In this document: piece by piece, positions 1 to 9,340 of the stretch
How positions within the stretch are numbered: the first letter of the stretch is position 1
Layout of the letters: each line of letters begins with the position of its first letter
Translations under genes and position numbers: made by a program
Notes under the pieces: generated by a model
Seen by the model: the letters and a program-made list of their open reading frames with translations, nothing else
What the model was told of the DNA's origin: nothing
Databases searched by the model: none
NCBI RefSeq assembly: GCF_018607965.1
Contig: NZ_JABBAM010000095.1
Coordinates: 24,760-81,645 of the forward strand
From: Planktotalea sp.
GTDB taxonomy: Bacteria; Pseudomonadota; Alphaproteobacteria; Rhodobacterales; Rhodobacteraceae
Direction of reading: 5' to 3'
DNA: 56,886 nucleotides

Positions 1-706
1 CTCATTGCGCGCGCGACGGCGTGGGTTGTGTTAATCGCACCAAGCTTGAAACGCGCGGACTCGATATAGACCCGAAGCGTATGTTCCGAGATAGACATCG
101 TGTCCGCTGCTTGCGCACGGTTCAGGCCCATCGCAAGGAAGGTCATCGCATCGGTCTCACGCGGGGACAAATTACGCGATGCTTCGGGCACTCTGTCAGG
201 TTCGAATTCCAGCGCTTTTTGGTTAAAGAAATGCGCAAGCAAAATAAGCTGCCTACGGTTTGTTTGGTAAAGCCCTGCCATTCAACATCACTACAATTGT
301 GCGACGCTGTGAACAACGCGTATTGTCCGTTCGGTCCTCGGATCGGAATTGAAAAACCTTGATTTCCAACCCCGTATTCAATTGCTTCGCGTTGAAAGTT
401 CCGCGCTGCTTTTGATGACCAATCGAGCCGCTTCCAATCCACTGGATGAAACCGCTGATAACACCCTAGGATCACAGGATCGATGCGCAGGTATTCCTGA
501 TCAACGTATCGGGTCACCCAATCTGGCGAATAGGTGCCGCAGCCATACTGATCACCCTTAATGTTCACCCAATGGTAAACCATGTGATCAATTTGATATG
601 TATCACGCAGACCGATTATAACGGCCTGCAGGTCTTCAAGCCCTGAAGCGCGTTCCAATGCTGCCAAGCTGCGGTCCACGTCCGCGATGTACAGTTTCTG
701 AGCCAA
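1..706 (-). pseudogene. LuxR-family transcriptional regulator (autoinducer-binding domain plus HTH), frameshifted and truncated by the window edge
   Basis: ORF 143..706 encodes an autoinducer-binding-type domain. The HTH continues in another frame (LILLAHFFNQKALEFEPDRVPEASRNLSPRETDAMTFLAMGLNRAQAADTMSISEHTLRVYIESARFKLGAINTTHAVARAM) from about 268 to the window start. Confidence 0.75.
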
Positions 707-851
707 CGACAGGCCTTTCCATTAATGCGTCAAGTTCTGCGGTTGCAACGCGGTGGGTGCTATCAAGTTCGCCTGCAAGTTGAGTCAGGCCATTAAGTGA
801 AGCAAACGTTTTCAAATCCGTTAGAACGCCGAGTATCCAAGTATTATTCAT
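636..851 (-). CDS. small hypothetical protein overlapping the 5' end of the LuxR-type gene
   Basis: 71-aa ORF (MNNTWILGVLTDLKTFASLNGLTQLAGELD...) directly upstream of and overlapping the LuxR-type gene. Composition looks protein-like. Confidence 0.45.
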   Translation of the reverse strand: MNNTWILGVLTDLKTFASLNGLTQLAGELDSTHRVATAELDALMERPVVGSETVHRGRGPQLGSIGTRFRA

Positions 852-1067
852 TATTACTCTCGCCTGTAGTAGTTAAAGAAACCTTAACACAACCATAACA
901 TGAGTTTGTTAATTTTTGGTATTCGCGAAAAACAACTCCCCAGAAATAGCGAGGTAGGGTTTCGCAACCCATTGTTGTTGTTTTACTCGCGTTCTCGAAC
1001 GCATAGCGCCCACGATCACATGAGCGATTCGCGGGCGCATTGTTTCCAAATCGGAAACATGTGGGAT

Positions 1068-2351
1068 TTAAGTCGCGTTCAGGACATCTTCAAAAGTGCG
1101 CAGACCCGTCTTTGGGGCCTGTACAAGCACAGACATATTGCCCGGCTTGTGTTCGTTACGCAGCATTTTCATATGGGCGGCTGGCAGATCATCCCATTCA
1201 AAAACCTCAGACATGCATGGGTCAAGACGGCGTTCTAACATTAACTGATTTGCAGCCGAAGCCTGCTTGAGGTGCGCAAAGTGGCTACCTTGCAAACGTT
1301 TTTGGTGCATCCACATATAGCGCACGTCGAACGTCAGATTAAAGCCGGTCGTACCCGCACAAATTACAACCATACCGCCCTTTTTAACCACGAATGTAGA
1401 CACAGGGAACGTCGCTTCGCCGGGATGTTCAAACACCATATCGACGTTGTTGCCCTTGCCTGTGATGTCCCAGATCGCCTTGCCAAACTTGCGCGCTTCT
1501 TTGAACCAATCGGCGTATTCGGGCGTGTTCACTGTGGGCAGTTGTCCCCAGCAATTGAAGTCTTTGCGATTCAAAACACCCTTCGCGCCAAGGCCTATGA
1601 CGAAATCACGCTTGGATTCATCAGAAATAACACCAATCGCATTGGCACCAGCCGTGTTGATCAACTGGATCGCGTAAGATCCAAGACCACCAGATGCGCC
1701 CCAAACAAGGACGTTTTGACCCGGCTTCAAATCATGTGGTTCATGGCCGAACAACATACGGTACGCAGTTGCGAGGGTTAGTGTATAACACGCTGACTCT
1801 TCCCAAGTTAGATGCTTGGGGCGGTGCATAAGCTGTTGGGCTTGTACGTTCGTGAACTGGGCAAATGATCCATCTGGCGTCTCATAGCCCCAGATACGTT
1901 GGCTTGGCGAATACATCGGATCACCGCCATTGCACTCTTCATCGTCGCCATCGTCTTGGTTGCAGTGGATCACAACTTCGTCGCCAATCTTCCAGCGTTT
2001 GACCTTGTCACCGACAGCCCAAACAATGCCCGACGCATCAGAACCAGCAATGTGATAGGCTTGCTTGTGCCCATCAAATGGTGAAATTGGCTGGCCAAGT
2101 GACGCCCAGACACCATTGTAGTTAACGCCTGCGGCCATAACCAAAACCAGTACTTCGTGACTATCCAAAACAGGCACGTCGAGCACTTCTTTTTGCATCG
2201 CTGTATCAGGGTCACCGTGGCGTTCGTGGCGGATCGCCCATGCGTACATTTTCTTGGGAACATAGCCGAGAGGAGGCATTTCGCCCATCTCGTACAGGTC
2301 TTTCTCAGGCGCGTCATACGCCACAATTCCGGTTTCGATATCCAGAGCCAT
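1068..2351 (-). CDS. ccr: crotonyl-CoA carboxylase/reductase
   Basis: MDR-family ORF with hallmark YVPKKMYAWAIRHERHGDP, IAGSDASGIVWAVGDKVKRWKIGDEVV and ASGGLGSYAIQL segments. Start at MALDIETG with SD AGGAGGGTGAT. Confidence 0.96.
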   Translation of the reverse strand: MALDIETGIVAYDAPEKDLYEMGEMPPLGYVPKKMYAWAIRHERHGDPDTAMQKEVLDVPVLDSHEVLVLVMAAGVNYNGVWASLGQPISPFDGHKQAYHIAGSDASGIVWAVGDKVKRWKIGDEVVIHCNQDDGDDEECNGGDPMYSPSQRIWGYETPDGSFAQFTNVQAQQLMHRPKHLTWEESACYTLTLATAYRMLFGHEPHDLKPGQNVLVWGASGGLGSYAIQLINTAGANAIGVISDESKRDFVIGLGAKGVLNRKDFNCWGQLPTVNTPEYADWFKEARKFGKAIWDITGKGNNVDMVFEHPGEATFPVSTFVVKKGGMVVICAGTTGFNLTFDVRYMWMHQKRLQGSHFAHLKQASAANQLMLERRLDPCMSEVFEWDDLPAAHMKMLRNEHKPGNMSVLVQAPKTGLRTFEDVLNAT

Positions 2352-2500
2352 ATCACCCTCCTGCCAATGTATTTGCCGCAACGCAGAATCATTGCTTTCA
2401 AGAAGTGGTAGAGATCGACGCGCAACAATGCAACACATGAAAGTCTTTTTGGGTAATTTTATAACCCAGCAATCGCAGCAATTGATGCTGCGCCTGCATC

Positions 2501-3856
2501 CTATTTTGCGAGGTGCTCAATCGTGTTCGCATAATAGCGAAGAGCAAAGCGCTGTGCGTCGTCCACGACAACCTTGTCACCCTCAACGCGCAGGATACGG
2601 CGCTCACAAAGATGTTTCAGCGCAATCTCTGAAGCATATTCAATGTTATCGCGCGGCATGTGAACATAAGCGTCTTTCATCCGATCTAGCTGGGCTTGCA
2701 TCAATCCAGGTAAGTCCGCGTGCACAACGCTTTCGCGTTCTTTCATCACGGACGCCAAAAGCGGCACAGGCACAACAGGCACCACATCCGCAATCCGTTG
2801 CATCAACTCTTCGCCCAAATGTTCCGCATCTGCATTTCCGTATTCCTGCGCATGTGCCCGCAAGGAAACGGGCGATCCAAAACTAACAGCCGCATAGCCA
2901 AAGCGATGAAAGCGCCCGATGACACGCAGCCAAAGTTGCTTAAAGAAGAACCCTGCGACAACACTTATACGCGCGCGAAACCTGCGGGTTCCGGCAGCAT
3001 CTGCTGCCATTAGTATGCGATCCTCAAGAACACGGTCATAGTTCAAAGCGACGGGCACAAACAAAACATCGCGCCCACCTTCTTCATAGCCGTCCGTCAG
3101 ATATTTAAGCAGACCCAGCTTTGGCGGCGCAATCTTACCGTCCAACGATAGCCCCCCCTCAGGGAACATCGCCTGCGTCACACCCGCTTGTGTCGCCAGA
3201 TAAACATAGCGCGCCAGAACGCGGCGATAGAGATCACCGCGCGATTTACGGCGAATAAAATACGCACCCATCGCCTTGATCAAACGGCTTAGCGGCCAAA
3301 CCCGCGCCCATTCCCCAACCGCATAAGCCAGCGCGGATCGCTCTGCCGCAAGATATGTGACCAAAACGTAGTCCATGTTCGAGCGATGGTTCATTACAAA
3401 AACAACAGTCGCATCTTTGTCCAACGCACTAAGCCCAGCATCGTCATGATACCCTAAGCGCACAAGATACAGCGCATTGCTAAGACCGCGCGCAATTCGA
3501 ATGGCGATGCCGAAATACGCGGTCGCACTGAACGACGGCACGATCTCGCGCGAATATTTGCGGGCCTGTTCAAACGCGACGTTCTCGGGAACGCTATTAC
3601 GTTTTGCATGATCCGCAATCGCCTGGCTGACTTCGGGATCATAGATCAAGCGTTGGATCATGTCATAGCGCCGCGCCAACTTGAACGGTTCAATCGGACG
3701 TTCAAGCCGCTCGTTTACACGTTTTACGACGCGCTCCATACGGCGGCGAAAGAACCAGCGCACAGAGGGAAACAGAAAATGGGATGCAAAGGTAACCACT
3801 GCAAAAAGCAGGATCAGCGAGAATAGCCAAATGGGAAGTTCCACGGTTTGCATCAT
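2501..3856 (-). CDS. 1-acyl-sn-glycerol-3-phosphate/glycerol-3-phosphate acyltransferase family (PlsB/PlsC-like)
   Basis: Acyltransferase motifs NHRSNMDYVLVTY and MFPEGGLSLDGK, with an N-terminal TM segment. Confidence 0.85.
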   Translation of the reverse strand: MMQTVELPIWLFSLILLFAVVTFASHFLFPSVRWFFRRRMERVVKRVNERLERPIEPFKLARRYDMIQRLIYDPEVSQAIADHAKRNSVPENVAFEQARKYSREIVPSFSATAYFGIAIRIARGLSNALYLVRLGYHDDAGLSALDKDATVVFVMNHRSNMDYVLVTYLAAERSALAYAVGEWARVWPLSRLIKAMGAYFIRRKSRGDLYRRVLARYVYLATQAGVTQAMFPEGGLSLDGKIAPPKLGLLKYLTDGYEEGGRDVLFVPVALNYDRVLEDRILMAADAAGTRRFRARISVVAGFFFKQLWLRVIGRFHRFGYAAVSFGSPVSLRAHAQEYGNADAEHLGEELMQRIADVVPVVPVPLLASVMKERESVVHADLPGLMQAQLDRMKDAYVHMPRDNIEYASEIALKHLCERRILRVEGDKVVVDDAQRFALRYYANTIEHLAK

Positions 3857-4053
3857 CAAAGGACCCTTGCAGCATGGCCGCCTAGGGTAAATACGTTTCT
3901 TCACAACGGTGCGCGCATTCCCCAGAGTTGGTGGTGGAATACATCACTTCTATTTTGCTACCGAATGCGCGCCCTAAAGTTACGCTGCGGGCGCATCCCC
4001 GAGAATGCCGCAACGCGGCGAAATAATGGTTGCGTAAAGTTCCGCTCGCACGT

Positions 4054-4076
4054 ATCAAAACGTAATATTATTACCC
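4054..4076 (+). promoter_or_regulatory. EMC-gene upstream element ATCAAAACGTAATATTATTACCC
   Basis: 20 of 23 positions identical to 55374-55396 upstream of mcl1. 21 nt before the ecm ATG. Confidence 0.7.
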
Positions 4077-4097
4077 AAACGATTCACGAGGCGCCCT

Positions 4098-6077
4098 ATG
4101 TCCGATATCAAAGCAGCCATCACAAAAGACCGCCCTTGGTTGATCCGTACATATGCTGGCCATTCAACTGCCAAAGCCTCAAACGCCTTGTATCGTGGCA
4201 ATCTGGCCAAGGGTCAGACGGGTCTATCGGTCGCCTTCGATTTACCAACCCAAACAGGCTACGATAGTGATCACGTGCTTGCGCGCGGTGAAGTCGGCAA
4301 AGTCGGTGTTCCTGTCTGCCACTTGGGCGATATGCGCACGTTGTTCGACGAAATCCCGCTTGGGGACATGAACACCTCCATGACGATCAACGCGACCGCC
4401 CCTTGGCTGCTTGCGCTTTATGTGGCCGCAGCTGAAGAACAGGACGCGGATGTGTCCAAGCTACAAGGTACGGTTCAAAACGATCTGATCAAGGAATATT
4501 TGTCGCGCGGCACCTATATTTGCCCCCCTGCTCCAAGCCTCAAGATGATTGCGGACGTGGCTGAGTATTGCTACACCAATATCCCCAAATGGAACCCGAT
4601 GAACGTGTGTTCCTACCACTTGCAAGAGGCAGGCGCGACGCCCGAACAAGAGCTGGCGTTTGCTTTGGCAACCGCGACAGCCGTTCTTGATGAACTGCGC
4701 CCACGCGTACCCGCTGAGGACTTTCCCATCCTCGTTGGTCGTATTTCTTTCTTCGTGAACGCAGGCATCCGTTTTGTGACCGAGATGTGCAAGATGCGCG
4801 CCTTCGTGGATCTATGGGACGAAATTTGTCGCGATCGCTACGCTGTAGAGGACCCAAAGATGCGTCGCTTTCGATACGGTGTGCAGGTGAATTCACTCGG
4901 CCTGACCGAACAGCAACCTGAAAATAACGTCTACCGTATCCTGATCGAAATGCTGGCCGTCACACTCTCCAAAAACGCCCGCGCCCGCGCCGTGCAATTG
5001 CCTGCGTGGAACGAAGCGCTTGGCCTGCCGCGTCCTTGGGATCAGCAGTGGTCCATGCGCATGCAACAAATCCTAGCCTATGAAACCGACCTGCTGGAAT
5101 TCGACGATCTATTTGATCAAAACCCAGCCGTAGATCGCAAAGTGGAAGAGCTGAAATCAGGCGCGCGTGCAGAGCTTGCCAACCTCGATTCAATGGGCGG
5201 CGCGATTTACACAATCGACTACATGAAGTCCCGCCTTGTGGATAGCAATGCAGATCGCCTGAACAAGATCGAACGCAATGAGACCATCGTTGTCGGCGTG
5301 AACAAGTGGCAGCAGGGCGAGCAATCGCCTTTGCAAACCGAAGACGGCGGTATCATGGTCGTTGATCCAGCAGTTGAGGGCGAACAGATTAACCGTCTTG
5401 AGGAATGGCGTTCAAACCGTGACCAAGCTGCAGTGAACTGCGCCCTTGCAGCTTTGCGCGAAGCGTCTTCCAAAGGTGAGAACGTCATGCCTGCCTCCAT
5501 CGCCGCCGCAAAAGCAGGCGTGACGACAGGCGAATGGGCCGCTGAAATGCGTGCTGTTCATGGCGAATATCGCGGCCCAACCGGTGTTTCCGCCTCTGTT
5601 TCCAACAAGTCAGAAGGTCTTGATGACATTCGTGAAGCTGTAAATGTTGTCAGCGACAAGCTGGGCCGTCGCCTTAAGTTCCTTGTCGGCAAACCTGGTC
5701 TTGACGGTCACTCGAACGGGTCCGAACAGATTGCGTTTCGCGCGCGCGATTGTGGAATGGACATCGAATACGATGGCATCCGCCTCACGCCTGAAGAACT
5801 CGTTACCTCTGCGGTCGAGACAAAGGCGCATGTTGTTGGGCTGTCTATCCTCTCTGGAAGTCATATCCCATTGGTCGAAGACCTGATGAAACGCATGCGC
5901 GATGCTGGCCTTGGCAACACGCCGGTTATCGTTGGCGGCATTATCCCCGATGACGACGCAGAACGCTTGCTCGCGATGGGTGTGGCACGCGTCTATACGC
6001 CAAAGGATTTCGAACTCAACGCGATCATGAAAGATATCGTTATGCTGGCTGATCCAAGCCCACTTGCGGCTGAGTGA
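4098..6077 (+). CDS. ecm: ethylmalonyl-CoA mutase (MeaA-like, B12-dependent)
   Basis: 659-aa mutase with N-terminal substrate domain (GLSVAFDLPTQTGYDSDH) and C-terminal B12-binding KPGLDGHSNGSEQIA. Near ccr. Confidence 0.95.
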   Translation: MSDIKAAITKDRPWLIRTYAGHSTAKASNALYRGNLAKGQTGLSVAFDLPTQTGYDSDHVLARGEVGKVGVPVCHLGDMRTLFDEIPLGDMNTSMTINATAPWLLALYVAAAEEQDADVSKLQGTVQNDLIKEYLSRGTYICPPAPSLKMIADVAEYCYTNIPKWNPMNVCSYHLQEAGATPEQELAFALATATAVLDELRPRVPAEDFPILVGRISFFVNAGIRFVTEMCKMRAFVDLWDEICRDRYAVEDPKMRRFRYGVQVNSLGLTEQQPENNVYRILIEMLAVTLSKNARARAVQLPAWNEALGLPRPWDQQWSMRMQQILAYETDLLEFDDLFDQNPAVDRKVEELKSGARAELANLDSMGGAIYTIDYMKSRLVDSNADRLNKIERNETIVVGVNKWQQGEQSPLQTEDGGIMVVDPAVEGEQINRLEEWRSNRDQAAVNCALAALREASSKGENVMPASIAAAKAGVTTGEWAAEMRAVHGEYRGPTGVSASVSNKSEGLDDIREAVNVVSDKLGRRLKFLVGKPGLDGHSNGSEQIAFRARDCGMDIEYDGIRLTPEELVTSAVETKAHVVGLSILSGSHIPLVEDLMKRMRDAGLGNTPVIVGGIIPDDDAERLLAMGVARVYTPKDFELNAIMKDIVMLADPSPLAAE

Positions 6078-6113
6078 TTGACCCTATCGTGCGGCAGTCC
6101 TACCGTTGCACTA

Positions 6114-6560
6114 ATGAAAAATGACATCATCATCCGCCCCTTGGTCCAGAGCGACGAAGCCGACTGGCGCCGCCTTTGGACCGCGTACTTAGAGTACTAC
6201 GAAAGCTCCGTTACCGAAGCGGTTTACGTGACCACTTTCGAACGCCTCATCGACGCAGACAACACCAAACAATGCGCAGCTTTGGCCGTACAAGGCGATA
6301 CACCTATCGGCCTTGTTCATTGGATTTATCACCCGCACAACTGGAAGATTGAGGACGTGATCTACCTGCAAGATCTCTACACCGACCCAACCGTGCGCGG
6401 CACTGGTGTTGGGCGCACGTTGATCGAACATGTGTACGATGTGGCGGATCAGAGCGAAACGTCCACCGTCTATTGGATGACACAAGAATTCAACACAACC
6501 GCGCGTCTGCTCTACGATCGCATCGCCGCGAAAACCGTCTTTGTGCAGTACAAACGTTAG
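6114..6560 (+). CDS. GNAT family N-acetyltransferase
   Basis: GNAT pattern LYTDPTVRGTGVGRTLIEHVYDVAD. Confidence 0.9.
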   Translation: MKNDIIIRPLVQSDEADWRRLWTAYLEYYESSVTEAVYVTTFERLIDADNTKQCAALAVQGDTPIGLVHWIYHPHNWKIEDVIYLQDLYTDPTVRGTGVGRTLIEHVYDVADQSETSTVYWMTQEFNTTARLLYDRIAAKTVFVQYKR

Positions 6561-6569
6561 GAAATCCCC

Positions 6570-7274
6570 ATGACCATTCACATCGGTGCCAAGCCAGATC
6601 AAATCGCTGAAACTGTTCTTATGCCTGGCGATCCCTACCGCGCCAAATGGGCCGCCGAAACCTTTCTGGAGGGCGCGGAACTCGTGAACGAAGTGCGCGG
6701 CATGCTTGGATTTACTGGCACTTGGAAAGGCAACCGCGTCACGATCCAAGGCAGCGGAATGGGCATGCCTTCCTTGTCGATTTACGCCAATGAACTACTG
6801 AAAGACTATAATGCTAAAACGCTGATCCGTATTGGGTCTTGCGGCGCGATGCAGAACCATGTGGGCATCCGTGACGTTATCATCGCAATGACAGCAACCA
6901 CGCTGTCCACCCCGTCGCGCGGGTTTTTTAAAGAAGTGAACTATGCCCCCTGTGCCGATTGGAGTCTGCTACGCGCCACTGTCACCGCGGCCGAGGCCAA
7001 GGGCACGAAAACCCACGTAGGCGGCATTTATTCATCGGATGTGTTCTATGACGAACGCCCCGACCTGAACGAACAAATGGTGCGCCACGGAATTTTAGGC
7101 GTAGAAATGGAAGCCGCCGAACTCTACACGCTTGCAGCGCGCTATGATGCACGTGCTTTAGCGGTGCTAACAGTGTCTGATCATTTACTAACGGGCGACG
7201 CCTTGCCTGCGTCTGATCGCGAAAGCAGCTTTGGCGAAATGGTCGAAATCGCGCTTGAAGCTGCCTTCGCCTAA
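6570..7274 (+). CDS. deoD: purine-nucleoside phosphorylase, DeoD type
   Basis: [35 protein letters not shown]. Confidence 0.95.
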   Translation: MTIHIGAKPDQIAETVLMPGDPYRAKWAAETFLEGAELVNEVRGMLGFTGTWKGNRVTIQGSGMGMPSLSIYANELLKDYNAKTLIRIGSCGAMQNHVGIRDVIIAMTATTLSTPSRGFFKEVNYAPCADWSLLRATVTAAEAKGTKTHVGGIYSSDVFYDERPDLNEQMVRHGILGVEMEAAELYTLAARYDARALAVLTVSDHLLTGDALPASDRESSFGEMVEIALEAAFA

Positions 7275-7283
7275 CGCCGCATT

Positions 7284-8135
7284 TTATCTACCATGCGAGC
7301 CGTCATAGCCATTTGGTTGCGGCGGCTCCCAACCCTTTAGGCTGGCACTTTTGGGCTTAAACACTTCTACAAGTAACGGATGGCATTGTGCTTCGTCGCT
7401 TGAGTGGATCGTACTGCAATCTCCACCGGGACAGGCGCTAAGCGCACCCAAAAGATCAATTTCTGCGAAAAACTCTAGATAGTCGCCCTGCCGAACGGGG
7501 CTGGCTTTCATAAAATACTGACCCATATCGCGTGTAAAACCTGTACACATGAAAACGTTTAAAACGTCATGAATATATGGCTCTGCCTCTTGCAAGGAGA
7601 CGTTCAAATGATCTGCAAGAGCGCGCGTAAGGTTCGAATGACAGCAATGGTGATACTGCGTGCTGGACAACAGATTACCAGTGTAGGGATCACAGCGCGT
7701 CCCAATCACATCGTGAACAGAACCACCGAAAGCATCGATGCCATACCAGCCAAGCGTGTCCGTAGTGATCGTTGCCATGGGGCGTAGAGTAGGAAAAGAA
7801 CTCCACATAGAGTCACCCGTTGTGATATGGGTTCTATGCAGCGCACGCGTTTTGCCGGAATAAAACCGTTCTGTCAGATCGTGCGCGCTCCACAGATTAA
7901 GGTCGCCGACCTGAGACCCTTCAGGGCACGAAATGCGAAAGAAATGACCTACTGGAACCTTAAAACACCGAGCGTCCCGCGCTGGTACGAGCGTTTCACT
8001 GACTTTCATAGCGGTGGCTCGCGCATTTTCATAAAGAGGCAAATCGCGTTGCGGCAAGCCTTCGACAGGATAGCAAATCACAGGTTCAATAGCACGGCGT
8101 TCGTCGGCATCTGTTGGTCTAATGTGCATCGTCAT
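7284..8135 (-). CDS. urea carboxylase-associated family protein (DUF1989)
   Basis: Family signature VGHFFRISCPEGSQVGDLNLW...TLGWYGIDAFGGSVHDVIGTRCDPYT...HCCHSNLTRAL. Confidence 0.88.
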   Translation of the reverse strand: MTMHIRPTDADERRAIEPVICYPVEGLPQRDLPLYENARATAMKVSETLVPARDARCFKVPVGHFFRISCPEGSQVGDLNLWSAHDLTERFYSGKTRALHRTHITTGDSMWSSFPTLRPMATITTDTLGWYGIDAFGGSVHDVIGTRCDPYTGNLLSSTQYHHCCHSNLTRALADHLNVSLQEAEPYIHDVLNVFMCTGFTRDMGQYFMKASPVRQGDYLEFFAEIDLLGALSACPGGDCSTIHSSDEAQCHPLLVEVFKPKSASLKGWEPPQPNGYDGSHGR

Positions 8136-8166
8136 TCTCGCTAGATTTCAAACAAAGCATACGGAC

Positions 8167-8210
8167 AAAAAAGAGACCCCACCACAAAGCTGTGACGGAG
8201 TCTCGATTTT
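8167..8210 (-). terminator. rho-independent terminator after sdhB
   Basis: Minus strand: GAGACTCCGTCACAGCTTTGTGGTGGGGTCTCTTTTTT (stem with U-tract). Confidence 0.85.
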
Positions 8211-8230
8211 TCTAGAAAAATCACGCGCAC

Positions 8231-9010
8231 TTAAACTGTGCGCTCAACCATCATCTTTTTGATTTCTGCAATTGCTTTGGCAGGGTTCAGACCTTTGGGA
8301 CATGTCTTTGCGCAGTTCATAATCGTGTGGCAACGGTAGAGCTTAAAGGGATCTTCAAGCTCGTCCAAACGCTCGCCTGTCGCTTCATCGCGGCTATCGA
8401 TGATCCAGCGATACGCATGTAGCAGCGCGGCTGGTCCGAGATAACGATCACCGTTCCACCAGTAAGATGGGCAAGACGTTGAACAGCATGCACACATGAC
8501 GCACTCATACAGACCATCGAGCTTCTTTCGATCACCGATAGACTGCTTCCACTCTTTTGCAGGGCGGTTTGTCTTTGTCTCAAGCCATGGCATGATCGAC
8601 GCGTGTTGTGCGTAGAAATGCGTCAGGTCAGGGATCAAATCCTTAACCACAGACAAGTGAGGCAGCGGGTAAATCTTCACGTCGCCTTTGACTTCATCCA
8701 TGCCATAGATACACGCAAGCGTATTGATCCCATCAATGTTCATCGCGCAAGAACCACAGATGCCTTCGCGGCAAGAACGGCGGAACGTCAGCGTCGGATC
8801 AATCTCGTTCTTGATCTTGATCAAACCATCCAAAATCATCGGACCGCAATTGTCCATATCCACCCAATAGGTATCGATGCTGGGATTTTTACCGTCATCG
8901 GGATTCCAGCGATAGATCTGAAACTTGCGCAAGTTGTTCGCGCCTTCAGGCTTTGGCCAAGTTTTGCCAGTCGTCATGCGGGAATTCTTGGGGAGGGTCA
9001 GTTGTACCAT
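8231..9010 (-). CDS. sdhB: succinate dehydrogenase iron-sulfur subunit
   Basis: [50 protein letters not shown]. Confidence 0.98.
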   Translation of the reverse strand: MVQLTLPKNSRMTTGKTWPKPEGANNLRKFQIYRWNPDDGKNPSIDTYWVDMDNCGPMILDGLIKIKNEIDPTLTFRRSCREGICGSCAMNIDGINTLACIYGMDEVKGDVKIYPLPHLSVVKDLIPDLTHFYAQHASIMPWLETKTNRPAKEWKQSIGDRKKLDGLYECVMCACCSTSCPSYWWNGDRYLGPAALLHAYRWIIDSRDEATGERLDELEDPFKLYRCHTIMNCAKTCPKGLNPAKAIAEIKKMMVERTV

Positions 9011-9022
9011 CGTCTCACTCCT

Positions 9023-9340
9023 TTACGTAAACAGGCCAAGGCCGTTTTTTGAAATACATTGCACCTTTTCGGGACGCGATGCGATTGCGGTGACGGTTTC
9101 AACAGTGCTTGGTGTGACGCCTGTTGCGCCCGCCTTTGCAATATCAAAAATCTCAAACCGGGACGCATTGTCGATCACGCAGTCGGTGATCGGCGACGCA
9201 TTTACACCTGGAAATTTCTGCGCTACCACACCGTTCACGACACCTTTTGCCGTATTGCGCGCAACAGTGTCCGCAGCATCATTCGCTTGAACACATGCGC
9301 CTAACGCAAAAACCGTCGCAATTGATAAAACCAGAAGCAT
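9023..9340 (-). CDS. small exported/lipoprotein-like hypothetical protein between sdhA and sdhB
   Basis: 105-aa ORF with signal-like [16 protein letters not shown] (possible lipobox), overlapping the sdhA stop. Confidence 0.75.
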   Translation of the reverse strand: MLLVLSIATVFALGACVQANDAADTVARNTAKGVVNGVVAQKFPGVNASPITDCVIDNASRFEIFDIAKAGATGVTPSTVETVTAIASRPEKVQCISKNGLGLFT

